Source of the DNA: an uncultured Bacteroides sp.
GTDB lineage: Bacteria > Bacteroidota > Bacteroidia > Bacteroidales > Bacteroidaceae
NCBI GenBank assembly: GCA_949289345.1
Contig: CASENS010000024.1
Span: 1 to 61,828, forward strand
DNA: 61,828 nt
Reading direction: 5' to 3'
Each line of letters opens with the position of its first letter. Positions within the stretch are counted from its first letter, which is position 1. Positions 17,857 to 27,900 of this stretch are shown here, one piece after another. The translations under genes and the position numbers were made by a program. Under the pieces are notes generated by a model, which was not told the origin of the DNA, made no database searches, and saw only the letters and a list, made by a program, of their open reading frames with translations.

Positions 17857-18043
17857 GCTACCATTTGAATTTACACAAATAGTGTAGCGGGCATAGTTCC
17901 TTTTGCTTTTTCCCAAAGTGTTTCAATGTGTGTTCCATACTTTGAAACAACTTCGTTTCACTGTTTGAAGCACTTTTAGTAACAGGAGGGTAGGAGTTGG
18001 AAGGTCTTACAGACTGTTTTGTATGTATATCTGTTAAAAGTTT
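17857..18043. other. Intergenic region with nested GTTTCAA dyads
   Basis: AAAGTGTTTCAA (17915-17926) is the inverse of TTGAAGCACTTT (17965-17976) at 11 of 12 positions. Inside lies a perfect 6-bp dyad, TGAAAC (17943-17948) with GTTTCA (17955-17960). GCTAC (17857-17861) and GTAGC near 17884 form another weak hairpin after the TetR stop. No T-run follows. Confidence 0.5.
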
Positions 18044-18072
18044 TTGGATTTCACGGATTATCCGTAAGTTTG
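18044..18072 (+). promoter_or_regulatory. Promoter of the M20 gene
   Basis: TTG (18044-18046), 18-base spacer, TAAGTTTG (18065-18072). The start codon is 26 bases downstream. Confidence 0.55.
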
Positions 18073-18097
18073 CAAGGAAATCTAAATGGTATAGATA

Positions 18098-19171
18098 ATG
18101 AAATATGATATTCCTACTTTGACTTCAGAGGCTGTAGGATTACTGAAGTCGTTGATAAGTATTCCTTCCGTTAGTCGGGACGAGGAACGGGCTGCGGATT
18201 GTCTGCAACAATATATGGAATTGCAGGGCATGGAGACAGGCCGGTTGGGTAACAATGTATGGTGCTTGAGTCCGGGATTTGACTTGGGACGACCTACATT
18301 ATTGCTGAACTCGCACATTGACACGGTAAAACCGGTGCAAGGATGGCGTCACGACCCTTTTAAACCTGTATTGGAGGCGAACGGCAAACTTTATGGGCTG
18401 GGTAGCAACGATGCGGGAGCCAGTGTGGTGAGCTTGCTGCAGGCTTTTCTTACTTTGTGTCGTACCAATCAGCGATATAATCTTATTTTTTTGGCTTCGT
18501 GCGAGGAAGAGGTCAGTGGTGCGGGAGGCATTGAGAGTGTGCTGGGGCAGTTGCCTCCGGTTAACTTCGCCATCGTGGGCGAACCTACGGAGATGCAGCC
18601 TGCCATTGCGGAGAAAGGATTGATGGTATTGGATGTGACAGCTACAGGACGCTCGGGACATGCGGCACGCAACGAAGGAGACAATGCTATTTATAAAGTG
18701 TTGGATGATATTGCTTGGTTTCGTGATTATCAGTTTGAACGGATATCCCCTTTGTTGGGTCCGGTGAAGATGAGTGTGACGATGATTAATGCAGGCACCC
18801 AACACAATGTCATTCCCGATCGGTGTACGTTCGTCGTAGATATTCGTAGTAATGAGTGCTATACAAATCGGGAGATTTACGACGAAATTGTGCGGCACAT
18901 TCGGTGTGAGGCGAAGGCTCGCTCCTTCCGCTTGGGTTCTTCACATGCTCCGGCAGGGCATCCGTTGGTGCGGCGTGCCGTAGCATTAGGACGTGTGCCG
19001 TTTGGTTCGCCTACCTTGTCCGACCAAGCGTTAATGCCCTTCTCTTCTTTTAAAATGGGACCCGGAAAGAGTGCCCGTTCGCATACAGCGGACGAGTTTG
19101 TTTTTACTCGTGAAATAGAAGAGGCTATCGGGCTATATTTGGAATTGCTGGATGGGGTGGAGTTGGTCTAA
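18098..19171 (+). CDS. M20-family metallohydrolase, probable ArgE-type deacylase
   Basis: This 357-residue dinuclear zinc amidohydrolase resembles acetylornithine deacetylase. In Bacteroides arginine synthesis uses N-succinyl intermediates, so removal of succinyl or acetyl from ornithine or citrulline is a plausible role. Metal and catalytic residues are visible: H and D in LLNSHIDTV, GSNDAGASV, the general-base pair EE in SCEEEVSGAGG, VGEPTEMQ, and a final H in SHTADEF. A dimerisation domain (about 170-285) contains GRSGHAARNEGDNAIY. The stop codon overlaps that of the convergent EnvC-like gene. No other arg gene is in the window, so the substrate is inferred. Confidence 0.8.
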   Translation: MKYDIPTLTSEAVGLLKSLISIPSVSRDEERAADCLQQYMELQGMETGRLGNNVWCLSPGFDLGRPTLLLNSHIDTVKPVQGWRHDPFKPVLEANGKLYGLGSNDAGASVVSLLQAFLTLCRTNQRYNLIFLASCEEEVSGAGGIESVLGQLPPVNFAIVGEPTEMQPAIAEKGLMVLDVTATGRSGHAARNEGDNAIYKVLDDIAWFRDYQFERISPLLGPVKMSVTMINAGTQHNVIPDRCTFVVDIRSNECYTNREIYDEIVRHIRCEAKARSFRLGSSHAPAGHPLVRRAVALGRVPFGSPTLSDQALMPFSSFKMGPGKSARSHTADEFVFTREIEEAIGLYLELLDGVELV

Positions 19172-20439
19172 AACCGTTTGAGCCAGTGTTCCGGATTGAG
19201 TTTCTCCGTCTCGCGCCTTAGCTGGAAGTGGAGCACCGTGCGGCCTCCGTCGTTCTTGTCGGAAAAGATGGTTCCTAAAGGCTGGCCGGTGGTGACGGTA
19301 TCATCGGCCTTGACCAATGCGGAAGATAGGTTGCAATAGACGGATATGTAGGAGCCATGACGCACAAGGACGTTTATCAAACCGTCCAAACGGAAGACTG
19401 CAGCTACTTTACCATTGAAGATAGCGCAGGCTTGTGCGCCGGGGCGGGTCTGTATGTCAATGCCTTTGTTATCGAGTTTCACCCCGCGCAGGCCGGGTAC
19501 GCTGTATTGGCCATAGTGGCTGGTGATAATATAGGGAGCGTTGACCGGCATGGGCAGGCGGCCCCGGTTTTCGGCAAAGTTGCCGGAAAGTTTGCGGTCG
19601 GCACGGCTTAGGGTATAAGTGTCGAGCGGTTTCACTTCAGGCAGTTTCTTGTCTGCCGTTTCCCGTCTGGTGGCTTCACGGCGTTTCTCCTCTGCGGCCC
19701 GTTTGCGCGCTTTCTCTATTTCTTCCGCAATGAGGCGGTCGATGCGTGCGTTGAGTCGGTTGGCTTCCTTGCGTTGTCGGGCTATTTCATTTTGGAGGTT
19801 CCGTTGCTTCTTCCGCAAAGAATTGACTAAGGCTTTTTGCTCCTGTTCCTGTTGTTCCAACCGGGCTTTTTCCGTTTCCCGTTCCAGCAAAAGTCGTTCT
19901 TTGGATGCCTTGGCCTGCGCCAATTCCCTCCGTTTGTCTTCTATCTGTTGTTGTTTCCGCTTGATGTCTTCGCCCAACCGTTGCTGGTAAGAGGCGTATT
20001 CCCGTACGTAACGCATGCGGCGGTAGGTTTGCTCCAAGGTCTTGGCCGAGAAGATGAACATCAGTTTGTCTTGAATGGTTCGGTTGCGATATAGGTAGCG
20101 GACAGAAGAGGCGTAACCTTCCTTGGCTTGTCCCAATTCCTTTTGCAAATCATCCAATTGCCGCTGTAGGGAGGTGAGTTCAGTTTCGATGAGGGCTACA
20201 TCGTTGTTCATGGTTACAATGTAGCGCTTGCGTTCTTCTATCTGTCCGGTGAGTGCCGCCAATCCTTTCAGTTGGCTGCCTACATTCTTCTGTGTGGTTT
20301 GCAGCAAGGTTTCCGATTCTGCTATCTGTTTCTGCAAGGCACCACGCCGTCCCTCCAATTCCTTGATAAGCTTGTTAGATTGGGCCGCCAGGGAAAAGGA
20401 AACGAGCAAGTAGAGGAGAAGAGCAAGGACACGACGCAT
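19168..20439 (-). CDS. EnvC-like murein hydrolase activator (degenerate LytM/M23)
   Basis: A 423-residue periplasmic protein. A signal peptide (LLLYLLVSFSLAAQ) is followed by a long Gln/Lys/Glu/Arg coiled coil (about 25-260) and a C-terminal LytM domain (about 300-420). Two of four expected zinc ligands look replaced: the His of the HxGxD motif is Asn324 in LDNKGIDIQ, and the His of the YxHL motif is Asn370 in VYCNLS. Asp328 and His404 (LHFQL) remain. This is the pattern of LytM factors that activate amidases rather than cut peptidoglycan themselves, as E. coli EnvC does. A division or cell-separation role is inferred. It is the last gene of the dut-TPR-DUF4292 operon. Confidence 0.85.
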   Translation of the reverse strand: MRRVLALLLYLLVSFSLAAQSNKLIKELEGRRGALQKQIAESETLLQTTQKNVGSQLKGLAALTGQIEERKRYIVTMNNDVALIETELTSLQRQLDDLQKELGQAKEGYASSVRYLYRNRTIQDKLMFIFSAKTLEQTYRRMRYVREYASYQQRLGEDIKRKQQQIEDKRRELAQAKASKERLLLERETEKARLEQQEQEQKALVNSLRKKQRNLQNEIARQRKEANRLNARIDRLIAEEIEKARKRAAEEKRREATRRETADKKLPEVKPLDTYTLSRADRKLSGNFAENRGRLPMPVNAPYIITSHYGQYSVPGLRGVKLDNKGIDIQTRPGAQACAIFNGKVAAVFRLDGLINVLVRHGSYISVYCNLSSALVKADDTVTTGQPLGTIFSDKNDGGRTVLHFQLRRETEKLNPEHWLKRF

Positions 20440-20440
20440 A

Positions 20441-21034
20441 TCAAGTGTTCAGTAAAGAAATCAACAGCCCGAGCAATTCTTCCAGCTCTACCTGCTTGTA
20501 CCGGGATGAAAGTTGGGTAGGAGTCAGGTTGAAGGGCTTGGATGAGAAGTCGGTCAATTCTATCTTTCCTTGTTCTAATGAGGGGATGCCTAAGTCTGTA
20601 CCGGTCAGATAGTTTTTGGCACCCGGTTTGGAGGCTTCGTAAAGCAACTTTTCCAATCGGGCAAAAGTGGCTTTTCTGGGCAACATGCCCTTTAGCTCCT
20701 TGCGCGAAGCCTGCACATAGCGACGACCCATGCGGTCCACCAGCAATATCTCATCGGGAGTCAGGTCAATACGTGCCACTTCAGTACGGAGGATAGGCAT
20801 CTGGAAGGAAACTTGCACACGTTCGCCTGCCTTCAGCTTCAAGGTGCCGTCTACGGTCAGGATAGCTTCTTTCGAGGTAGGTATGGTCAGCCTGACTTTG
20901 GACGAGAGGCATCCCGTATCTTTATTGATGACAGATTCGGCCTGGCGTGAAGTGCGGCATCCTGTCAGGCATACCAATATAAGGAGCAATAATCCCCATC
21001 GTTGTACTTGTCTGTTTATTACATTCATGTTCAT
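20441..21034 (-). CDS. DUF4292 lipoprotein
   Basis: This 197-residue lipoprotein has a lipobox ending at Cys26 (LVCLTGC). The mature part is a beta-rich fold reminiscent of LolA/LolB-type lipid carriers, with TIPTSKEAILTVDGTLKLKAGERVQVSFQMP early and RKATFARLEKLLYEASKPG later. Assignment to DUF4292 rests on recognition of this pattern and on the usual Bacteroidetes neighbourhood with a TPR protein and an EnvC-like factor. The role is unproven; lipoprotein or cell-wall handling is a guess. It starts ten bases after the TPR gene and ends one base before the EnvC-like start. Confidence 0.8.
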   Translation of the reverse strand: MNMNVINRQVQRWGLLLLILVCLTGCRTSRQAESVINKDTGCLSSKVRLTIPTSKEAILTVDGTLKLKAGERVQVSFQMPILRTEVARIDLTPDEILLVDRMGRRYVQASRKELKGMLPRKATFARLEKLLYEASKPGAKNYLTGTDLGIPSLEQGKIELTDFSSKPFNLTPTQLSSRYKQVELEELLGLLISLLNT

Positions 21035-21043
21035 CCTTATTGA

Positions 21044-22846
21044 TTATTTATCCGGTTCGCGGATGTATTTCCGTTGTTCTATTTTCTGTTTCAATGTTTT
21101 GGTATTGTTCCCTAATTCGAGAGCTTGTTTCCAATACTCTACCGCCTGCTCCACTTCGCCCACCATATAATAGATGTCTCCGCAATGCTCCACAACCTCG
21201 GCGCTTTTCTCTTCATCGCTCTTCATGGCTTGGTCTATGTAAAGTCGGGCCTGTACATAGTTGCCTTTCTCGAAGAGTATCCAGGCGTAAGTGTCCAGAT
21301 AAGTGGCGTTTTGCGGTTCGGCTTTCACCGTCTTGTAGCTCATCTCTTCGGCTTTATCTAAGTTCTTGCGCTCCAAGGAGAGGTAGTAGGCATAATTGTT
21401 CAGCGCACCGATGTTGTTGGGGTTGTACACCAAGGCGGAGTCGTAGGCTTGGTAGGCCGCTTCGTCCATGGCTTTCATGTGGTAAGCGTCGCCCATGACG
21501 GCATAGAAGTCGGACACCACTTCTTTTTTGCTGTCCGGTGTGAGGTGTGTCAGTGCTTTGCGGCAAGTCTCGATAACCTCGTCCGTCCGTTCGGCCTGAT
21601 TGTAGGCGATGGCTAAATAGAAATAGAATTCCAGCATGTCGGGGTTGGATTCGGTGCCGGCTTCGCACAGACGGATGATGTCCTGATAGTTTTCTTCGCG
21701 AACCGCTTCGCCCAATAGCGTCATGCGTGCGGCAGTGTTCGTGGGATCTATCTGAAGCACTCGTTCCAGCACTGGCCAGGCTTGCGTGTTCATGCCTTTC
21801 GACAAAAGGTATTGGGCGTAGAGCATCGGCATGTTTGGTTCGTCGGTGTCTTGCTCCAAAATGCGGTCGAACAGGGTAATGACGCGGGTGCTGTCCTTGC
21901 CGGCCTGCTCGTTTCGTACGATGAGCCGGCGCATGACGTCCATCTTTATATCTGGCTCCACTTTTCTGTTAAGCAGGAGCGTGTCGAGTTGTTGCTCGTA
22001 TCGTTCTGTCTGGCCGGTCAGTTCGTAATAGTTGGCCAAGGAGTAGAGAGCCGCGGCGTTGTCCGGTTCTGTATCCAGCACTTTACGGTAGATGGCATAG
22101 GCCTCTTCTTTCTTGTCATTATCTAAGTAGACATCGCCCAATACCACCTGATAACGGGTGTCTTTGGGATATTCGGCCACCAGGCTTTCTATTTCCTTGA
22201 AGGCGTTCTCCTTGTCCTGCTGCTGGACGTAGATGCGGAACTTCTCCATGCTGATTTGCTCGCTCTTTCCCAGCTTCGTTTCCAACCGGTTGAGCAAGGT
22301 CAATACCTTGTCGTATTTTTCCTGGCGGTTGTATAGGTCGAGCAGACTATACACCGGGTCGAGTTTGTCGAGGAAACGCACTGCCATGTCTTCCAACAGT
22401 GCGGTAGCCTTGTCCGTCTCCTGTTGTTGCAGGTAAAGGTTGACCAAGCCTTGGGAATACCAATAGTTGTCCGGTGCATAGCGCACGGCTTGCTCCAAGA
22501 GGGCTTCGCCCCGCTCCACTTGCTTCAGAGCCACGTAATATTGCGCTACTTCGTAGAGGGCGGACGAGGCGTGGGGGCTGATGCGCAGGCAATGTTGTAG
22601 TAGGTCGAAGGCGGCATCATACTTACGTTGCATCTTCATCCGCATGGCCTCTAAGTAGAAGTAATCGTATTTGCGTTGTTGCTCGGGCAACAAGGTGTCG
22701 CGTACAAGGGTTGTTACCTGTCGGTTCGGTTCTATGCTTTTATGCACCGAGCCACATGCGGCGAGCAGGCCGATGCACAATACGAGGACACCCCCCGTTC
22801 CTATATGTCTGGTTATTCTAGCTTTCATCTTCATCCTTTTAGTCAT
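21044..22846 (-). CDS. TPR-repeat lipoprotein
   Basis: A 600-residue protein with a lipobox ending at Cys31 (GLLAAC) and at least ten tetratricopeptide repeats over the rest, for example [27 protein letters not shown] and [26 protein letters not shown]. It is probably a periplasm-facing scaffold attached to a membrane. The start overlaps the dut stop (TCAT on the plus strand), so translation is coupled to dut. It is followed by the DUF4292 and EnvC-like genes, suggesting an envelope assembly role. The partner cannot be read from sequence. Confidence 0.88.
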   Translation of the reverse strand: MTKRMKMKARITRHIGTGGVLVLCIGLLAACGSVHKSIEPNRQVTTLVRDTLLPEQQRKYDYFYLEAMRMKMQRKYDAAFDLLQHCLRISPHASSALYEVAQYYVALKQVERGEALLEQAVRYAPDNYWYSQGLVNLYLQQQETDKATALLEDMAVRFLDKLDPVYSLLDLYNRQEKYDKVLTLLNRLETKLGKSEQISMEKFRIYVQQQDKENAFKEIESLVAEYPKDTRYQVVLGDVYLDNDKKEEAYAIYRKVLDTEPDNAAALYSLANYYELTGQTERYEQQLDTLLLNRKVEPDIKMDVMRRLIVRNEQAGKDSTRVITLFDRILEQDTDEPNMPMLYAQYLLSKGMNTQAWPVLERVLQIDPTNTAARMTLLGEAVREENYQDIIRLCEAGTESNPDMLEFYFYLAIAYNQAERTDEVIETCRKALTHLTPDSKKEVVSDFYAVMGDAYHMKAMDEAAYQAYDSALVYNPNNIGALNNYAYYLSLERKNLDKAEEMSYKTVKAEPQNATYLDTYAWILFEKGNYVQARLYIDQAMKSDEEKSAEVVEHCGDIYYMVGEVEQAVEYWKQALELGNNTKTLKQKIEQRKYIREPDK

Positions 22847-23277
22847 ACGCCCGTGTGCCCGAAGCCGCCCGCACCACGTCTCGTCTCGTCCAGCACTTCC
22901 ACTTCCTGCCAGGAGGCTTGTTCGTGACGGGCGATAATCATTTGGGCGATGCGTTCGCCGTCCTCAATGACAAACGGTTCGGCGGACAGGTTGATGAGTA
23001 TCACGCAGATCTCTCCCCGGTAGTCGGCGTCTATTGTCCCGGGTGAATTCAGTACTGTGATGCCTCTCTTCAAGGCGAGGCCGCTGCGCGGACGTACTTG
23101 CGCTTCGTAGCCCGCCGGCAGGGCGATATAAAGTCCCGTAGGAATCAGACAACGTTGCAGAGGGGGCAGTGTCACGGGTTCGGACAGGTTGGCGCGCAGG
23201 TCCATGCCTGCGGAAAGCTCCGTGGCGTAAGCCGGAAGCGCGTGTTTAGAGCGGTTGATAATTTGCACGTTCAGCAT
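22843..23277 (-). CDS. dut: dUTP diphosphatase
   Basis: This 144-residue trimeric-type dUTPase hydrolyses dUTP to dUMP, keeping uracil out of DNA and feeding dTMP synthesis. All family motifs are present: [39 protein letters not shown], and the C-terminal P-loop-like arm [11 protein letters not shown] that closes over substrate. It is the first gene of the envelope operon and is divergent from dgt. Confidence 0.96.
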   Translation of the reverse strand: MLNVQIINRSKHALPAYATELSAGMDLRANLSEPVTLPPLQRCLIPTGLYIALPAGYEAQVRPRSGLALKRGITVLNSPGTIDADYRGEICVILINLSAEPFVIEDGERIAQMIIARHEQASWQEVEVLDETRRGAGGFGHTGV

Positions 23278-23327
23278 ATTCGTTTTTTTTTAACGGGCGA
23301 AAGTACGGATTTTGCCCCAAATAGTCA

Positions 23328-23335
23328 TACATTTG
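23328..23335 (+). promoter_or_regulatory. -7 box of dgt
   Basis: TACATTTG lies 71 bases before the dgt start. The -33 element is unclear. Confidence 0.4.
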
Positions 23336-23406
23336 CAGTTAAATAATAGTAACCGCCTGCAAATAGGGTTTATAAACTGAGATTTTAACCGATAAATTAT
23401 CATGAA

Positions 23407-24744
23407 ATGATGGATTGGAATACCTTGCTCTCCGCCAAGCGTTTCGGTTTGGAAGAGTTTCACCGTGAACGTCACGAGAACCGCTCTGAGTTTCAGCGCG
23501 ATTACGACCGCCTTATCTTCTCGGCTCCCTTCCGGCGTCTGCAAAACAAGACGCAAGTGTTCCCTCTGCCGGGGAGCGTCTTTGTCCACAATCGCTTGAC
23601 GCATAGCTTGGAGGTGTCCTGTGTAGGCCGGTCTTTGGGTAACGATGTGGCACGTGGCATTCTGGCAAACCGCCCGGAGCTGGCGGAGACTTACTTGCCG
23701 GAGATAGGTGCTATCGTGTCTGCCGCCTGCTTGGCGCACGACTTGGGCAACCCGCCTTTCGGCCATTCGGGCGAGCGTGCCATTTCCACTTTCTTTTCCG
23801 AAGGAAAGGGGCTGCCTTTGCGGGATAATGACGGCCTCTCCGCAGGACTTTGGGAGGACTTCACCCACTTTGAGGGAAACGCCAATGCCTTCCGCCTGCT
23901 GACCCATCAGTTCGAGGGACGCCGGCCGGGTGGCTTCGTGCTGACCTACTCCACGCTGGCTAGCATCGTGAAGTATCCCTTTGCGTCCAGCTTGGCGGGG
24001 AAGAAGTCGAAGTTCGGATTCTTTACCAGCGAAGAGGCGTCCTTCCGGCGCATAGCGGAGGAGTTGGGCATGAAGAAGCTGAGTGACGCTCCCCTGCGTT
24101 ACGCCCGTCATCCACTGGTCTACCTCGTAGAAGCGGCGGATGACATCTGCTATCAGGTAATGGACATAGAGGACGCACATAAGCTGAAGATACTGACCAC
24201 GGACGAGACCCGTGAACTGCTCCTGGGTTACTTTGACGAGGCTCGCCGAACGCACATGCAGGAGACAATGCGCCGTGTGACCGACGTGAACGAGCAGATA
24301 GCCTACCTTCGTTCGTGCGTCATAGGTCTGCTGACCGGTGAGTGCACCCGCGTCTTCTTGGAGAACGAAGAAGTGCTGCTGCGTGGCGAGTTCGAAGGCC
24401 CGCTCATCCGACACATCGGTCCGTTGCCTGCCGAGGCTTATCAGCGTTGCTCAGAGGTGGCTATGCAGAAGATATATTGTTCACGCGATGTGCTGGACAT
24501 CGAACTGGCCGGTTTCCGCATCATCGGCACCCTGTTGGAACTGATGACGGAGGCCGTCTGCTCGCCGGAGAAGGCGTATTCGCGCTTATTGATAGGTCGT
24601 GTGTCCGGTCAATACAACATCCGTTCGTCTCATTTGGGCGAGCGTATCCAGGCTGTACTGGACTATATTTCGGGCATGACGGACGTCTTCGCCCTTGACC
24701 TTTACCGGAAGATAAACGGGAATAGCCTGCCGGAGATTTCGTAG
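23407..24744 (+). CDS. dgt: dNTP triphosphohydrolase (dGTPase-like)
   Basis: A 445-residue HD-domain enzyme that removes triphosphate from deoxynucleoside triphosphates, most likely dGTP. The N-terminus DYDRLIFSAPFRRLQNKTQVF is typical. The HD metal residues are H in RLTHSLEV, His111-Asp112 in AHDLGNPPFGHSGE, and a later D in EAADDICYQVMDIED. It stands divergent from dut across 129 bases, so two enzymes of deoxynucleotide control may share regulation. A second ATG three bases downstream is an equal start choice. Confidence 0.93.
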   Translation: MMDWNTLLSAKRFGLEEFHRERHENRSEFQRDYDRLIFSAPFRRLQNKTQVFPLPGSVFVHNRLTHSLEVSCVGRSLGNDVARGILANRPELAETYLPEIGAIVSAACLAHDLGNPPFGHSGERAISTFFSEGKGLPLRDNDGLSAGLWEDFTHFEGNANAFRLLTHQFEGRRPGGFVLTYSTLASIVKYPFASSLAGKKSKFGFFTSEEASFRRIAEELGMKKLSDAPLRYARHPLVYLVEAADDICYQVMDIEDAHKLKILTTDETRELLLGYFDEARRTHMQETMRRVTDVNEQIAYLRSCVIGLLTGECTRVFLENEEVLLRGEFEGPLIRHIGPLPAEAYQRCSEVAMQKIYCSRDVLDIELAGFRIIGTLLELMTEAVCSPEKAYSRLLIGRVSGQYNIRSSHLGERIQAVLDYISGMTDVFALDLYRKINGNSLPEIS

Positions 24745-24848
24745 ATGGCATCCGGATTTTATTCTCCTTGTATGTTAATCATATATCTCCGTTTCCTATT
24801 CTACCCGATAGATTAAGGGCGCATATTGTGTAATTCTTCCTTTAACTT

Positions 24849-24865
24849 ATCCTAATATTTAGGAT
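24849..24865. other. Palindrome ATCCTAA-TAT-TTAGGAT
   Basis: A perfect 7-bp dyad with a 3-base loop, centred about 42 bases upstream of the TATCTTTG box of the DUF2723 gene. The size and position would suit an operator, but no regulator is known. Confidence 0.4.
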
Positions 24866-24895
24866 GTAAAATCATGGAGTTCGGAGCGAAATGTT

Positions 24896-24903
24896 TATCT
24901 TTG
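24896..24903 (+). promoter_or_regulatory. -7 box of the DUF2723 operon
   Basis: TATCTTTG is 54 bases before the ATG at 24958. Confidence 0.55.
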
Positions 24904-24957
24904 CACCTTGTTGCCCTGTGGGGCGCTTGTGTATAACGTTATATTTCACGCTAAAGA

Positions 24958-27900
24958 ATGAAACAGTACAAACTCGTAAACAACCTAACGGGTTGGATTA
25001 CTTTTCTTATTGCGGCCACGGTTTATTGTGTGACCATTGAGCCGACCGCCAGTTTTTGGGACTGCGGTGAATTTATTACTACCGGCTATAAACTGGAGGT
25101 GGGACATCCGCCCGGAGCTCCTTTTTTTATGCTGATGGCAAACTTCTTTACGCAATTGGGGGGCAGTCCGTCCGAGGCGGCACGTATGGTGAACTACATG
25201 AGCGCGCTGATGAGTGGAGCGTGTATCTTATTTCTGTTTTGGACAATCACACATTTGGTGCGTAAACTGGTCATTAAGGACGAGAACCATATTACTCGCG
25301 GACAACTGATTGCGGTGATGGGCAGCGGATTGGTAGGCGCGTTGGCTTATACGTTCAGTGACACGTTCTGGTTCTCGGCTGTGGAGGGTGAAGTGTATGC
25401 TTTCTCGTCGTTGTTCACTGCGGTAGTGTTCTGGCTGATACTGAAATGGGAGGATGTGGCGGACGAGCCACATAGCGACCGTTGGCTTATTCTGATTGCT
25501 TATCTGACAGGACTTTCCATTGGTGTGCACTTGCTGAATTTGCTTTGCCTGCCGGCTATTGTGCTGGTATATTATTATAAAAAAGTGCCGAATGCCAATG
25601 CCAAAGGTTCTATCCTGGCGTTGCTTGGGTCCATGGTGTTGGTGGCTGTGGTGCTTTATGGTATCGTGCCGGGAATTGTGAAGGTAGGTGGATGGTTCGA
25701 GTTGCTGTTTGTCAATGGATTGAGCATGCCTTTCAATAGCGGAGTCATAGTCTATGTGGTGCTGTTGGCGGCTTGTTTGGTTTGGGGCGTGTACGAGAGT
25801 TATACGGAGCGTAGCAAATTACGTATGGCTCTTTCGTTTATCCTGTCCATCGCTATGTTGGGTATTCCGTTTTATGGTCATGGAGCCAGTTCGGTAGTTA
25901 TTGGCCTTATTGTCATTGCCTTATTGTGGCTTTATTTGAATCCGAAGACGCAAGCGCATGTCAAGGAAAGATATCGTGTCAGTGCACGCACATTGAATAC
26001 GTCATTGCTGTGTACCATGATGATGGTGATAGGTTATTCGTCGTATGCGCTTATCGTGATACGTTCTACGGCTAATACGCCCATGGACCAGAATTCGCCA
26101 GAGGATATCTTTACGCTGGGCGAATATCTTGGTCGTGAGCAATATGGCACGCGTCCCTTGTTCTATGGACCGGCATATACTTCAAAGGTAGCGCTTGATG
26201 TGAAGGACGGGTATTGCGAGCCACGCATAAAATATCAAGGTACTAAGTTTATCCGTAAAGAAAAGACTTCGCCTAACGAGAAGGATCGTTATGAGGAAAT
26301 TCCGGGGCGTTTCGAGTATGAGTATGCACAAAACATGCTTTTCCCCCGCATGTACAGTAGTACAGCTCCTCACCCGCAATTGTATGAAGCATGGCAAGAC
26401 ATTAAAGGGCATGAAGTGCCCTACGACCAATGCGGGGAGATGGTGATGGTGAAGATGCCTACTCAGTGGGAAAATATCAAGTTCTTCTTTTCTTACCAAC
26501 TCAATTGGATGTACTGGCGTTACTTTATGTGGAACTTTGCCGGAAGACAGAATGACCTGCAAGGATTTGGCGAAATTGAACATGGTAATTGGATAACAGG
26601 CATTCCTTTCATCGATAACTGGCTGATAGGTGACCAGACACTGGTGCCTGCTGAGCTGAAAGAGAATAAAGGTCACAATGTGTTCTATTGTTTGCCTCTG
26701 CTATTGGGCATCATTGGGCTTTTGTGGCAGGCCTATCGGGGACAGAAGGGTATCCAGCAGTTCTGGATTGTCTTCTTTCTGTTCTTCATGACGGGCATTG
26801 CCATTGTGCTCTATCTGAACCAGACGCCCAGTCAGCCGCGTGAGCGTGATTATGCTTATGCAGGGTCGTTCTATGCGTTTGCCATTTGGATAGGTATGGG
26901 TGTGGCCGGACTGATACGGTTGCTGCAACACTATGCGAAGATGAAAGAACTGCCTGCGGCGGCTCTTGTGTCTGTGGTATGCTTGTTTGTGCCTATACAG
27001 ATGGCCAGCCAGACGTGGGATGACCATGACCGCAGCGGACGCTACATGTGCCGAGATTTTGGACAAAACTACCTGATGTCGCTTCAAGAAGAAGGCAACC
27101 CCGTCATCTTTACTAACGGCGACAACGATACATTCCCCTTGTGGTACAACCAGGAGACGGAAGAATTCCGCACCGACGCCCGTACATGTAACCTCAGCTA
27201 CTTGCAGACTGATTGGTACATCGATCAGATGAAACGTCCGGCCTATGACTCTCCGTCGTTACCTATTACGTGGAATCGCTCGGAGTACGTGGAGGGTACC
27301 AATGAATATATTCCTGTGCAGCCGGAATTCAAGAAGAGCATAGACGCCCTGTACGCTCAGGCAGAGAAAGAGGCTTTGGACGGTCGTCAGGAAGCCAAGA
27401 TAAATGTACAGAAAGAATTTGGTGAAAACCCTTACGAACTGAAGAATATCTTGAAGTATTGGGTGCGCGGAAAGAATGAAGAACTGCGCGTTATCCCTAC
27501 GGACAGTATTGTCATCAAGGTAGACAAAGAGGCTGTAAAACGTAGCGGAATGCTGATACCCGAGGGAGATACTATACCTGACTATATGCACATTTCGCTG
27601 AAAGGCAAACGTGCCCTTTATAAGAGTGAGTTGATGATGCTCGAGATGCTGGCCGAAGCCAACTGGGAACGTCCGCTTTACATAGCCGTCAGCGTGGGTC
27701 AGGAAAATCAGTTAGGAATGGCCAATCATTTCGTGCAGGAAGGGTTGGCTTACCGCTTCACACCGTTCGACACGAACAAGACGGGTGTCCGCATAGATAG
27801 CGAGCGGATGTACGACAATCTGATGAACAAGTTTAAGTTCGGCGGTATCGATAAGCCCGGTGTCTACATCGATGAGAACGCCATGCGCATGTGCTACTCT

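Noticed and set aside
23290-24414. 374-residue minus-strand frame covering dgt
   Set aside because: dgt has complete HD motifs on the plus strand; the antisense frame has no recognisable domain.
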